Program-made: the position numbers and the translations under genes
Notes under the pieces: generated by a model
What the model saw: only the letters and a program-made list of their open reading frames with translations
The model's database searches: none
What the model was told of the DNA's origin: nothing
In this document: positions 11,041-23,570 of the stretch, in pieces
Layout of the letters: each line of letters begins with the position of its first letter
Position numbering within the stretch: the stretch's first letter is position 1
Assembly (NCBI GenBank): GCA_944474755.1
Contig: OX104119.1
Span: 868,001 to 932,000, forward strand
From: Limnoperna fortunei
Lineage: Eukaryota; Mollusca; Bivalvia; Mytilida; Modiolidae
Direction of reading: 5' to 3'
Length of the DNA stretch: 64,000 nt

Positions 11041-12841
11041 ATATAAGATAAAAACATAAAACTGCAGGACACTTCCCTAGGATTGAATGGATACCGCTCG
11101 CCTCATAAGTCACACCTACATATTATTAATGACTTAATACCTAGTTATATTACGTCCAATCCTGAGACTTTGGACTGGTAGTAGGAACAAATCCGGCTGA
11201 TCTATAATTTCCGCTCAGAAAAGTACCCGTGTGAAACCTCATAACTGGAAGACCCATGTCTCAATGTAGTCAGTTACAGTAGTATTTCTTCGAATTCTTG
11301 TCAATAATGAGATTTGTACGTGTTAGTATTCTATTCTTCACATAGTTAATCATAATTTTATGAACGCAGCAGCAAACAATATGGCAGACATTCAACTTTC
11401 GTAAATAAGGGAAATAACTCTTTCATAGAGTTATAAGGGGCACAAAAGGGTTGCTGTGAAGAATTTTGTAGCATCAATTTAAATACTACTGACCCGAAAT
11501 TTGTTACTAGTAGAATTTCTAAATAAAAAAATAACGAAGATTGACGTACAACCGAATATTTATGTCGGAGCAGCTTAATTGCTAAAAATTGGGAAAATAA
11601 TATATGCAAGGTCCTGTTAGCAAATTTATTTCCACTGTACATGTCGGTTTGATAAACAAAAAACCGATCTAAGGCTCTAAATTCACTTTTTTCACTTTTC
11701 AAAAGGAACCTAATAGTCCCAGTTTTCACTGGTCATGAGTGACATTAGAGGTAAATAACTACATTAAATAGTTACATGTCTGGCGACATTGAAACACACC
11801 CGGTTTCTTCAACAAAAAGGGTAACCCCAAAGGTACCTCTAAGATTTATGATGGTTGAAATTGTATCATTTATTTATTAAACATTCAATATTCAAATTAT
11901 ACCGTGGCATTCGAAGTATAGTATCCCCTTTTCGGAAATTAATCATTTCGGTTCTCATTTTGAATATATATAGCTGAAATACTGTTCACTCTAGAGTAGA
12001 TGTTAAAGCAACCATTCAATCCATCAATCAAGATGACAGTTTTCATTAAATTTCAATTTCAAAACGTCTAGTCGCGTTTTGGCAAATTTTTTTGATCAAT
12101 TTTTATCCTAAATTGGGAGTGAGAATAGGCTAATTACACTTAGCTTTGATTTCCGAATTACTGGAATATAACAGTATTATTGTATCAAACATGGAAGGCG
12201 TCGATGTGAAATACCGAGATGTCATATCAATTTAAATTTCTGTTACTAGTCATGCTAGTAAATAGATTTGTTTTAAAATACATACCTAGCTGAATTTCCC
12301 TTTTCGTAATTATAGTCCATGTTGAAAAATATGTTATATTATTAATATGATATTTGAATAAAATATCAAAACGTTCAAGTAATGATTGTTGTTTTTAACA
12401 AGGTTACTTGGAAGTGGGATTTCCACGTTTTTGGTATATCATATTACATCAGCATGTACCACAGTACGCATGCAGTTATTTTTAACTGATAAAGTTTACA
12501 CACTTTTTTTCTCTTTTTTGTGGACGAAAATTTATTTTATGAACTGCTTTAATTTGTAATAAATTAGAATTTTCGTCAAAATTTTTAAATTGCAGATTTG
12601 TTCTGCCCTAAAACAGCAGAATTTATTCCACTAATAATAGTGACTTTTTTTACCAATTTATAAAATTTCTTACAAAAACGTACTACATGTAATTATTAAA
12701 AAGTTGGATAAATTATGAAAGCAATAAAGAACTAGTTATACTGTATGTGGGATGCCAATACAAATGTCTGCCAAACGAAGCCCCAATTTTAGTCGATTTC
12801 ATTCAAATCAGTTCATTTACATCTATAACTCCGCAAAAAAG

Positions 12842-12875
12842 TTTTTTTTTTTTTTTTTTTTTTTGGGGGGGGGGG
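12842..12875. repeat. Poly(T)-poly(G) junction
   Basis: An uninterrupted T run of more than 20 bases passes directly into a G run of about 11. Similar but shorter T-to-G transitions occur near 6917-6955 and 14963-14980, so the pattern recurs. The G tract could form quadruplex-like structure. Lengths are liable to sequencing error. Confidence 0.8.
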
Positions 12876-13105
12876 ATGTGTTGTAAGATGGTACCCTTCA
12901 CGAAATTGGGATTCACGTCAATTTCTTTCGTAAAAATGCTCAGTTTATGAAATTGTATCATTTGAAAATGTATCAGTATACACATTTTCATTGAAATCGC
13001 CGTAGCCATTCCAGCGATATGAGATATGCACGTTTTATATTTTCAACAGTAAGCACTAACAAAAAATTTTTAAAAATGCAGGTCAGCCTCAACATACTCA
13101 CACAG

Positions 13106-13219
13106 ATTTATGTCAGACAACTAGCGGACAAGATTAAAGGAAAGGAACAGAGAAGAATTAAAGGACGAAAAAAACAATGTCTCAGAAAATTACGACGGAC
13201 GTTGTATGACTTGATATGA
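13106..13219 (+). CDS. Candidate basic C-terminal exon, unknown protein
   Basis: An acceptor-like TACTCACACAG precedes 37 sense codons and a TGA. The peptide (IYVRQLADKIKGKEQ..., then RRIKGRKKQCLRKLRR, ending TLYDLI) is strongly basic and amphipathic, unlike the hydrophobic Phe/Ile/Leu frames usual here. The frame also runs back to an ATG at 13076, so an intronless short ORF is possible. An AATAAAA lies about 210 bases further on. The basic run could bind nucleic acid or be a nuclear signal, but no family is recognised. Confidence 0.3.
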   Translation: MYVRQLADKIKGKEQRRIKGRKKQCLRKLRRTLYDLI

Positions 13220-14140
13220 AAGTAAATTTTGGACATGATTAATTTCAACTGTACATTCAGGGTATGCTATGCGAGTTCATTTTCCTAATACATTTACTAG
13301 AATGTTTAGCACATATATGGCTTCATAAAATTGCATATAACATTTGCTCCGGATTTCGAAAAATAATATTTTATTTTAGTAATATAATTTTATTACTAAA
13401 AACGCTTAAAAGTATCAAATATTTAAAATAAAACCTATGCCAGGGTAAAGGATTATCTTCGAGTGTGGGTTTGTATATATGTAATATATATTAAAGATTA
13501 TCATATGAAAGCGAACTCTTCATGTATTGAATTAATTATATTAGATCAAATAAATTGCACAGTAGTTTATTTATAATTATTAAAGCTAATAATACTGAAA
13601 TAAAGCAAAGAACCAGAGTATCCAATATATAAAATTATCGACTATTTCTTAGGTGTACTCAAGACTACACGGATCCTTGTCAACGATATGTCTCAGGATA
13701 CAATTTAGGATGATAAAATAGGGCATGTCTTAATGCGATCAATGAAGCTATCTAATGATTATAATAAGACCATCCTAAAACAATCTGTAGTTAATATTTA
13801 AACAGTGTATATGAGAAAAAGCAAGGATCTCGAGCGTATGGAAATACACCAAGATCTCACGTCATGCAGCTTCATTGAAAAGTTAGTAACGATATTCCAG
13901 ATCTCCAGGTGAATATCGATTAACTAGGCACCTTAGAGACACTTTTTCAACTTGATCTTAATTTTTTTTACATGGAGCTATATGTGTAACTTTCAAACTA
14001 TTGAAAGAGTACAATAAATTATTGCACTGTAGTGCTATTTAGACATGCAATATCATTAGTAAACACACCTTTTTGTACATCATTGAATTCTTTACTAATG
14101 AAATATTGTAACTTTCGTATTTCAATTCTTACTGACTAAC

Positions 14141-14166
14141 TGAATGAATGAATGAATGAATGAATG
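14141..14166. repeat. (TGAA)n microsatellite
   Basis: Six and a half perfect copies of the tetranucleotide TGAA are present with no interruption. Confidence 0.95.
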
Positions 14167-14295
14167 CGGATACAATTTTTGTACAAATAAGTTAATTTAA
14201 TTCATACCATTTAATGAAAAATCAAAACTCAATATGACATGTAAATGTGAGGACGTGATATATTAAGTAAAACGATATGTAACATTCGGGATTTT

Positions 14296-14352
14296 GATTG
14301 TTTGTTTGTTAGTTTGAATGATGTTTAACGCCACTGTCGCAAAATTTTCAGT
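14296..14352 (-). mobile_element. SINE tail fragment
   Basis: GATTGTTTGTTTGTTAG, GAATGATGTTTAACGCCACT and a decayed CAGCAATTTTTCAGCTAT-type block mark the 3' end of the local SINE family, inserted in minus orientation. Only about 57 bp remain. Confidence 0.55.
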
Positions 14353-14908
14353 ATAGTGCAGGTAATTATTTTATGTGCTTGGTTAACATTGCAAACAACT
14401 TACGGGTATTGCGAAAAAGTTTTTGTTTGTGTTTTGAGTTACCGCATTTAATTGGGGCGCTTTACTTCATAAAAAATGATTTAAATTTCCGCATTTAAGT
14501 ATAAGGGATCATGTCTCATGTAAAGTCTATATTAAAAGTTTAAAGTTTACATCTGTTTACAATTTGTGCATCACTAATATACTGAAAACTGAATGATTTA
14601 TAATTTCATTTTTCAAACTCTTTTTTGCATAAATATATTGTCAAATATGTTGTTTCTTATAATATTTGGTCGTCGTTGACTCTTAGAATTATCCTTTAAA
14701 GCCCATCCTAGTACACCTAACAATTAGGAGACGTCCTAACTTAGGTCGCTTTCTTTGCCATGACTTATGATTAGGAATCATCCTAAGACATATCCTTGTC
14801 CTACGATAGAAACGTCGACATCCCCTTTGTCCATGACTTATTGACCGAGACCACTCCGAGGTTAATGAATCATTGACCAGGTCCATAAAGTCCTGGTACA
14901 CGATCGAT

Positions 14909-15148
14909 CGTTTGTTTAATATTATTTTTCAGTAATTTTTCATATATATCGCTGCGTTCACTTTTTTTTTGGGGGGGGGAGGGAAGACAAGACAATCCCA
15001 GGAAAAACATTCGACTTTGAAGAAAAACGTGCAATACATGTCAATTAAGTTTGCAGTTTCCCTCCTTGAGACGCAAACCCGCAACTTCTGAAAGTTACGT
15101 GCTCAATAGTTGACGACTAACTATCTTAACCACTCAGCCACCGAAGAA
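14909..15148 (-). mobile_element. Old, strongly diverged SINE copy
   Basis: It begins with a reduced tail (TCGTTTGTTTAATATTATTT) and TTTTCAGTAATTTTTCATAT. It is interrupted by a T-to-G homopolymer run at 14963-14980, then keeps GTCAATTAAGTTTGCAGT, ACGCAAACCCGCAACTTC and CTTAACCACTCAGCCACCGA, the inverse of the tRNA-like head. Order and spacing match the intact copies, while sequence identity is low, suggesting an older insertion. Confidence 0.6.
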
Positions 15149-16371
15149 CTAGGTACGATCTATCAGTGCCGTATAGACCAACCAAGACAAGACATATTAT
15201 TATTATTATTAGAACATAAAACTGTCAATAAAAATCAACATTTAAAAAACTTAAACGTGTGAAACTGCCTCATTGTATAAGTATACGTTTATTTGGCCAT
15301 GTTGAAGTCTCTGTTTTTATAATTAGATGCTCAAATTGCTTGTTGACAATCTGAATATTCGAATCTGTCGTCTTCCACTCGCATATTGAACCAGCTTGAT
15401 TTTTGTGGGTAACTGCGTTTTTGTAGTTTCTGTAGGAATATGAACAGGTTGTGATAGGCTCTGTGTTTTTGAGTGTTTACTTTGTGATGCACACCCTCCA
15501 TCTGGGTTGTTATGTGCCAATATTAGTAAAGTGATTTAATCGCACAAATTCTAGATGTCCATCCTGTGTTACAGGTACATATTTCTTGAATCTGGTAATT
15601 TTGTTTTCATCTGTTTATGGTTATAATTTTGCTTTATTTGATATTATGATGTAAAAACTTATTTCACATTAAATTGACAGTTTTAACTCGGCTTAAAAAA
15701 ATACACAAATTTGTATCACCCTCTTGTTCTAAGAAACCACAAATGAAATTGGTAAAGCAAACTCTCTACAGATTATGCGAACATCTTGTTGTTGTCCAAC
15801 AACAATAAAACAACAGAACCGACGTTTCATACACTTTGACAGTCCGAATTACAAATTTCTTGCAACACGAACGACGTCCATCGTGCTTCCATATTGTCAT
15901 ATAAATAAATGCAAGTTAATTTCAAGCAAATTTCTGTTGTGGCCGCGTTTCCTTGGTTTTCTCCTAAAAAATGGATGCTACGACATAGCTGAAATTGGTC
16001 CAATGGCGTGAAATCACAGTCAAACATACAATCAGCAGTTTTTGAACATACATGTATAAATAATTGCGAAGGGCGGTTATGCAACTATGTGATACATACC
16101 TTTTATCTATCAATCAATACCCTCATAAATGCTCTGGACGTTCTGCCTTTTTCACGGATATTCCAGCCCCCCCCCCCCCCCCCAATCCCCCACCCTATTA
16201 TATGATTCAATTATATGATATGAGACACACTCAGGACATGTTCCTTGATTAAGTGTATTTTTACAGTGATTTAAAAAAAAATTCCACCCCTTTATTTACT
16301 ATGTATATTGCTTAAATTTGTTATCTAGCTGTAATATCTAAGCGATTAATTGTTAGTTTTAGGACTCCTTG
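15149..16371. other. Intergenic DNA left of the 32-bp satellite
   Basis: No gene is supported. Frames of 65-85 codons occur on both strands at 15323-16252 but overlap one another and have no recognisable domain. A poly(C) run of about 17 lies at 16167-16184. Confidence 0.4.
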
Positions 16372-16975
16372 TATACAGACAAAGCTGTAAAACGGAATAT
16401 TATATAAATACGGAATATAATATATGGTCCAACATATAAAGACGGTATATTATATACGAACGAAGACGGCATATTTTATACGGTCCAACCTGTAAAGACG
16501 CGATATAATAAACGGTCGAACCTGCAGAAAATAATATTATACACTGACGAACATGTAAAGACAGGGTATTATATCTGGACGGGATATTATATACAGACCG
16601 ACAAGTAAGACGTGATATTATATACGGTCCAACATGTAAATACAGGACATTATACACAGACGAACATGTAAAGATATGGTATTATATACGGACTAAACTG
16701 TATGGACGGGATATTATATATATACGGACCAACAAGTAAGACGTGATATTATATACGGTCCAACCTGTAAAGATGGCATATTATATACGAACGTACCTGT
16801 AAGGACTGATTTTACATACGGAAAAAGCTGTAAAAACGGAATATTATATACGGTCAGACCTACAAACCTATAAAGACGACATATTATAGAGGAACTAACC
16901 TGTAAAGACGGCATATTATATACGGTATAACCTGTATAGATGCGATATTATATACATGTATAATCATATACTTAG
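16372..16975. repeat. 32-bp minisatellite, segment 1
   Basis: Degenerate tandem units follow the pattern GACGGGATATTATATACGG then ACCAACCTGTAAA, about 32 bp and variable in length by a few bases. Characteristic variants are GACGAA or GTCCAA before CCTGTAAA. The segment starts near TTGTATACAGACAAAGCTG and stops at ATATACATGTATAATC, where a 1.1-kb insert carrying three hairpins begins. Frames through it on the minus strand are repeat translations. Confidence 0.9.
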
Positions 16976-17012
16976 AAATGATATGTTTGTTTTTGCATAT
17001 GTGATACCGACA

Positions 17013-17135
17013 ATGTCAGTCAACTCATATCACAAAGGGGTGTGATAATGATATCAAGGGGGTATAATATGGATACTATATCACACGTATGTGATATGGA
17101 ATGATGCTATATCACACCCCTCGCTGAACTGACAT
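17013..17135. repeat. Imperfect hairpin with GTGTGATAT words
   Basis: ATGTCAGTCAACTCATATCA and AGGGGTGTGATA on the left are mirrored by ATATCACACCCCTCGCTGAA and CTGACAT on the right. Pairing is imperfect, roughly 30 bases per arm. The centre holds several further GTGATAT/ATATCAC words. The same TGTGATAT word recurs in the hairpin at 17961. Confidence 0.5.
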
Positions 17136-17560
17136 GGATTTCTACTATGCAGGAAAGAGTCTATTTTTTAAAATTCATTAATTTTTCGTTTAGCATTTAC
17201 ATGTCTGGATCCGTTTTGGGAATCCTTAATTATTAGGGGATTTTCCCCTTTATGTATCTTCTGCTAAAAAATTGAATCAAACGAGATCTCAATGTTTGGA
17301 GTTGACAGGAAACATCTTCTTACATCGAAACTTAAGAGAACGATTCATCATGTGTGTGCACCTGCTATGGAATAAGTATTTGGAATTTAATATTTTTCCG
17401 AACAATTGCAGAAGATGGTATTTCGTATAATGGACTCCTCCAAAAAGATAGCATATGTATCGAAGTTGTACACATGCTATTATAAAATAGTTCAAGGATT
17501 ATTTTCATAATTTTTCAGACTTGGAGCGTATTTATTTATCAGAACATTTGCATATACAAT

Positions 17561-17722
17561 AGTTGCTTATATAGAGGGCATTGTCATGATATCTTGACTG
17601 AACAAGGGAGAGTGGTATTGCCTGAAACATTGATAATGCCCGAGCCATTATCAATGTTAAAGGCAATACCACTCTCCCGAGTGCCGTCAAGTATCGTGAC
17701 AATGCCAGCTATATAAGCAACT
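17561..17722. repeat. 162-bp palindromic hairpin
   Basis: The left arm AGTTGCTTATATAG...GGGAGAGTGGTATTGCC, AACATTGATAATG is mirrored on the right by CATTATCAATGTT, GGCAATACCACTCTCCC...CTATATAAGCAACT. Arms are about 75-80 bp with scattered mismatches and meet at a tip containing GCCCGAGCC. No open frame. It is built like a foldback or MITE-type element with almost no unpaired centre. Confidence 0.85.
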
Positions 17723-17960
17723 AGTATATTTATTTTATTTTATAAATAATATAATATAGTTTTCAACCCAGATCTCCGAAACTCCATTGAAGATGTGATT
17801 TTGATGCGCGTGTTCGTGATTCGAACATATGCACACTTATTATAATCAAGAAAATATCACTGAAAGTTATTGTTATTTATTTATTTATTAAAAGTTCATA
17901 TTTTGTTCCAAACTTCCATACCATTAAAATTCTCACATCCAAATGTCTAAAATATATGAT

Positions 17961-18108
17961 AAAGAGGTTATTATATGGCGATTTTCATATCACACCCATA
18001 TTAACCCTCGACCCATATCTACCCTCGGGCCTAAAGGCCCTCTGGTAGATATGGTTGTCTCTGGTTGATATTGGGTGTGATATGAGAATCGCCGTATAAT
18101 AACCTCTT
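17961..18108. repeat. 148-bp palindromic hairpin at a satellite junction
   Basis: The arm AAGAGGTTATTATATGGCGA then TTTTCATATCACACCCATAT is mirrored by ATATTGGGTGTGATATGAGA then ATCGCCGTATAATAACCTCTT. Arms are about 65-70 bp. The tip is CTCGGGCCTAAAGGCCCTC, itself a short inverted repeat. The right end touches the next satellite unit. Confidence 0.85.
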
Positions 18109-19738
18109 ACGGACGAACCTGCAACAACGGTTAATAAGAACGTGTAAAGATGGGGTATTATTAACGGTCCAAACTGTAAAGCCTGGATATTATATGGATA
18201 GTATATACGGACGAAGCTGCAAAAAACGGTATATTACACTCAGACGTATATTACATATATGGATGAAACTTTACGGACGGGGTATTATACACCGACTAAA
18301 CTCCTAAATACGGGATATTATATACGGACCAACAAGAAGGACGTGATATTTTACACTTTCCAACCTGTAAAGACGGGATATTATATACGGTCCAACATGT
18401 AAAGACGGGATATTATATACAGACGAACCTGTAAATAAGTGATATTATAATACTTCCAACCTGTAAAGACGGGATATTATATATGGACGTTCAACTTGAA
18501 GACGGTATATTATAAACGGACGAACCTGTACATTAATACGGGGTATTATAATTAAGTCCATTCTGTAAAGACGGGATATTACATATGGACGCACCACTTT
18601 AGATGGCACATTATAAGCGGACGAACCTAGTAAAGACGGCATATTATAAACGATGGAACCTGTAAGGACGGATATAACATATGGACAAGGTTTAAAACGG
18701 AATATTATATACGGTCCATCCTGTAAATAGTAATATTATATACGGTCCAACCAATAAAGACGGTATATTATATACAAACGAAAATGTAAAGACGGCATAT
18801 TAAAAACGGACGAACCTGCAAGAACGGATATTATATTCGGAAGAACGTGTAATGATGTGGTATTATAACGGTCCAAACTGTAAAGCATGGATATTATATA
18901 GGGACGAACCACTTAAACGGTATATTATAAGCGGACAACCTGTAAATAGGATATACATTATGCACAGACGAACCTGTAAAGACAGCATATTATATACGGA
19001 CAGTCCTGTACAAACGGAATATTATATAGTCCAACTATTAAAGACGGTTTATTACGGGCAAACGTGTAAGGACGGATATAACATATGGACAAAGCTGTTA
19101 AACGGAATATTATATACGGTCCATCCTGTAAATAGTAAAATTATATACGGCCAAACCTATAAAAACGGCATATTATATACGAACGAAAATGTAAAGACGG
19201 CATATTAAATACGGTCAAACCTGTAAAGACGCGATATTATAAACGGACGAACCTGCAGGAACGGATATTATATTCTGAAGAACGTGTAAAGATAACTATT
19301 ATAAACGGTCTAAACTGTAAAGCCTGGATATTATATAGGGAAGAAGCACTTTAGACGGTATATTATAAGCGGACGAACATGTAAAGAATATACGGACGAA
19401 CCTGTAAATACGATACATTATGCACAGACGATCATGTAAAGACAACATATTATATACGGACAATCCTGTAAAAACGGAATATTATATAAGGTCTAACTAT
19501 TAAAGACGGTATATATTATATACGGGCGAACATGTAAGTGCGGATATAACTTATGGACAAAGCTGTAAAACGGAATATTATATACGGTCCATCCTATAAA
19601 AACGAAATATTATATACGGTCCAACCAATAAAGACGGCATATTATATACGATCCATATCCATATTAAGCCTGGACATTATATACGGACGAAGCTGTAAAA
19701 ACGGGATATTATACACCGACGAACCTAAAGACAGGGTA
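18109..19738. repeat. 32-bp minisatellite, segment 2
   Basis: Units of about 32 bp with the same pattern as segment 1. Positions about 18445-19420 are a diverged copy of the block repeated at 20617 and 22103; for example, the same 65-codon minus-strand frame appears at 18445, 20617 and 22103 with only one or two changes. This segment is therefore an older relative of the 1486-bp higher-order repeat. Confidence 0.9.
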
Positions 19739-19919
19739 TTATTAATTAACTACTATAATATTCACTTAGATAACAGCAAAACTGCCGATATGATATATTT
19801 TGCTGAATCAGTCCGATACGGATTTTACTAGTCTAATTATCGGTATTGGCCTGATCGACACGTATTGGCCCGATTCCAACCTGTATTGGTCTAATTGATT
19901 TGGACTAGTTAATTAATAA
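19739..19919. mobile_element. Short element with 14-bp perfect inverted ends
   Basis: TTATTAATTAACTA at 19739-19752 is matched exactly by its inverse TAGTTAATTAATAA at 19906-19919. The 181-bp block contains three GTATTGG(CC/TC) words and no satellite units, and is followed at once by the hairpin at 19921, which carries the same GTATTGGCC word. It may be one compound insertion. Confidence 0.55.
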
Positions 19920-19920
19920 A

Positions 19921-20063
19921 GATATCATTACGTGATGATTTCTGTATTGGCCTAATAATTGGTTCTTGGCCAGCTGTATTGTCCTTAGGCTTCCCCTCAG
20001 GCCAATACATCAAGCCTTGGACCAATAACTAGGCCAATACAGAAATCATAACGTAATAATATC
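19921..20063. repeat. 143-bp palindromic hairpin
   Basis: GATATCATTACGTGATGATT and TCTGTATTGGCCTAATAATT are mirrored by AACTAGGCCAATACAGA and AATCATAACGTAATAATATC. Arms are about 65 bp. The tip region reads TTAGGCTTCCCCTCAGGCC, again a CCTCAGG-type motif. The 32-bp satellite resumes immediately after. Confidence 0.85.
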
Positions 20064-20169
20064 ATATTATATACAGGCGAAACTGTATGGACGGGATATT
20101 ATGCACCGACTAAACTCTTAAAACGGGATATTATATTTATACAGACCAACCTGTAAAGGCGGGATATTA

Positions 20170-23100
20170 TATACCGTCCAACCAATAAAGAACAGCATAA
20201 TATATACGAACGAAAATGTAAAGACGGCATATTAAATACGGTCCAACCTGTAAAGACGCGATATTATAAACGGGCGAACCTGCAACAACGGATATTATAT
20301 TCGGAAGAACGTGTAAAGATGGGGTATTATAAACGGTCCAAACTGTTACGCATTGATATTATATATGGACGAAGCTGCAAAAATGGGATATAATACACTG
20401 ACGAACGTGTATAGACAGGGTATTAAATACGGACGAAACTGTATGGACGGGATATTATACACCGACTAAACTCTTAAAACGGGATATCATATATATAGGG
20501 ACCATCCTGTAAGACAGGAAATTATTTACGGACCAACAAGTAAGACGTGATATAATATACGGTCCAACATGTAAAGACGGGATATTCTATACAGACGAAC
20601 CTGTAAATAAGTGATATTATAATACTTCCAACCTGTAAAGACGGGATATTATATATGGACGTTCAACTTGAAGACGGTATATTATAAACGGACGAACCTG
20701 TACATTAATACGGGGTATTATAATTAAGTCCATTCTGTAAAGACGGGATATTACATATGGACGCACCACTTTAGATGGCACATTATAAGCGGACGAACCT
20801 AGAAAAGACGGCATATTATAAACGATGGAACCTGTAAGGACGGATATAACATATGGACAAAGCTGTAAAACGGAAGATTATATACGTCCATCCTGTAAAT
20901 AGTAATATTATATACGGTCCAACCAATAAAGACGGTATATTATATACAAACGAAAATGTAAAGACGGCATATTAAAAACGGACGAACCTGCAAGAACGAT
21001 ATTATATTCGGAAGAACGTGTAAAGATGTGGTATTATAACGGTCCAAACTGTAAAGCATGGATATTATATAGGGACGAACCACTTAAACGGTATATTATA
21101 AGCGGACAACCTGTAAATACGATATACATTATGCACAGACGAACCTGTAAAGACAGCATATTATATACTGACAGTCCTGTAAAAACGGAATATTATATAG
21201 TCCAACTATTAAAGACGGTTTATTACGGGCAAACGTGTAAGGACGGATATAACATATGCACAAAGCTGTTAAACAAAATCTTATATACGGTCCATCCTGT
21301 AAATAGTAAAATTATATACGGCCAAACCTATAAAAACGGCATATTATATACGAACGAAAATGTAAAGACGGCATATTAAATACGGTCAAACCTGTAAAGA
21401 CGCGATATTATAAACGGACGAACCTGCAGGAACGGATATTATATTCGGAAGAACGTGTAAAGATAACTATTATAAACGGTCTAAACTGTAAAGCCTGGAT
21501 ATTATATAGGGAAGAAGCACTTTAGACTATATATTATAAGCGGACGAACATGTAAAGAATATACGGACGAACCTGTAAATACGATACATTATGTACAGAC
21601 CAACCTGTAAAGTCGGGATATTATATACGGTCCAACCTGTAAATACGAAATAGTATATACGGTCCAACCAATAAAGAACAGCATATTATATACGAACGAA
21701 AATGTTAAGACGGCATATTAAATACGGTCCAACCTGTAAAGACGCGATATTATAAACGGACGAACCTGCAACAACGGAAATTATATTCGGAAGAACGTGT
21801 AAAGATGGGGTATTATAAACGGTCCAAACTGTTACGCATGGATATTATATATGGACGAAGCTGCAAAAATGGGATATTATACACTGACGAACGTGTAAAG
21901 ACAGGGTATTAAATACGGACGAAACTGTATGGACTGGATATTATACACCGACTAAACTCTTAAAACGGGATATCATATATATACGGACCAACCTGTAAGA
22001 CGGGATTTTATTTACGGACCAACAAGTAAGACGTGATATTATATACGGTCCAACATGTAAAGACGGGATATTCTATACAGACGAACCTGTAAATAAGTGA
22101 TATTATAATACTTCCAACCTGTAAAGACGGGATATTATATATGGACGTTCAACTTGAAGACGGTATATTATAAACGGACGAACCTGTACATTAATACGGG
22201 GTATTATAATTAAGTCCATTCTGTAAAGACGGGATATTACATATGGACGCACCACTTTAGATGGCACATTATAAGCGGACGAACCTAGAAAAGACGGCAT
22301 ATTATAAACGATGGAACCTGTAAGGACGGATATAACATATGGACAAAGCTGTAAAACGGAAGATTATATACGTCCATCCTGTAAATAGTAATATTATATA
22401 CGGTCCAACCAATAAAGACGGTATATTATATACAAACGAAAATGTAAAGACGGCATATTAAAAACGGACGAACCTGCAAGAACGATATTATATTCGGAAG
22501 AACGTGTAAAGATGTGGTATTATAACGGTCCAAACTGTAAAGCATGGATATTATATAGGGACGAACCACTTAAACGGTATATTATAAGCGGCCAACCTGT
22601 AAATACGATATACATTATGCACAGACGAACCTGTAAAGACAGCATATTATATACTGACAGTCCTGTAAAAACGGAATATTATATAGTCCAACTATTAAAG
22701 ACGGTTTATTACGGGCAAACGTGTAAGGACGGATATAACATATGCACAAAGCTGTTAAACAAAATCTTATATACGGTCCATCCTGTAAATAGTAAAATTA
22801 TATACGGCCAAACCTATAAAAACGGCATATTATATACGAACGAAAATGTAAAGACGGCATATTAAATACGGTCAAACCTGTAAAGACGCGATATTATAAA
22901 CGGACGAACCTGCAGGAACGGATATTATATTCGGAAGAACGTGTAAAGATAACTATTATAAACGGTCTAAACTGTAAAGCCTGGATATTATATAGGGAAG
23001 AAGCACTTTAGACTATATATTATAAGCGGACGAACATGTAAAGAATATACGGACGAACCTGTAAATACGATACATTATGTACAGACCAACCTGTAAAGTC

Positions 23101-23570
23101 GGGATATTATATACGGTCCAACCTGTAAATACGAAATAGTATATACGGTCCAACCAATAAAGAACAGCATATTATATACGAACGAAAATGTTAAGACGGC
23201 ATATTAAATACGGTCCAACCTGTAAAGACGCGATATTATAAACGGACGAACCTGCAACAACGGAAATTATATTCGGAAGAACGTGTAAAGATGGGGTATT
23301 ATAAACGGTCCAAACTGTTACGCATGGATATTATATATGGACGAAGCTGCAAAAATGGGATATTATACACTGACGAACGTGTAAAGACAGGGTATTAAAT
23401 ACGGACGAAACTGTATGGACGGGATATTATACACCGACTAAACTCTTAAAACGGGATATCATATATATACGGACCAACCTGTAAGACGGGATTTTATTTA
23501 CGGACCAACAAGTAAGACGTGATATTATATACGGTCCAACATGTAAAGACGGGATATTATATACGGACCA
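20170..23570. repeat. 1486-bp higher-order repeat, about 2.3 copies
   Basis: Matched landmarks are offset by about 1486: the same 65-codon minus frame at 20617 and 22103, and TGTACAGACCAACCTGTAAA near 21594 and 23080. AAAGAACAGCAT at about 20187 and 21670 gives 1483. Copies are almost identical over long runs, including odd variants such as AACAAAATCTTATATACGG, whereas neighbouring 32-bp units within a copy differ strongly. This points to recent unequal exchange of the whole block. Confidence 0.85.

Larger units (their letters stand above)
11041..14295. other. Long AT-rich intergenic stretch
   Basis: A 123-codon frame on the minus strand (11358-11729) is Leu/Phe/Ser-rich, matches nothing I recognise and is about the length expected once or so by chance in a window this AT-rich. 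A candidate basic exon at 13106-13219, a homopolymer junction at 12842 and a GAAT microsatellite at 14141 are listed separately. Nothing else is supported. Confidence 0.4.
16976..18108. other. Insert of about 1.1 kb inside the 32-bp satellite
   Basis: This block has none of the satellite units. It contains three palindromic elements (17013-17135, 17561-17722, 17961-18108), separated by AT-rich DNA without a supported gene. The last hairpin abuts the resumed satellite directly (CCTCTTAC then GGACGAACCTG), so that palindrome end is also the satellite junction. Confidence 0.6.

Noticed and set aside
11358..11729. 123-codon minus-strand ORF as a gene
   Set aside because: Its composition is typical of AT-rich chance frames, there is no recognisable motif, and one or so frames of this length is expected by chance in 64 kb at this base composition.
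18445..22865. Repeated 65- and 117-codon open frames in the satellite
   Set aside because: They recur because the DNA block recurs every 1486 bp. The translations are of degenerate 32-bp units with no domain.
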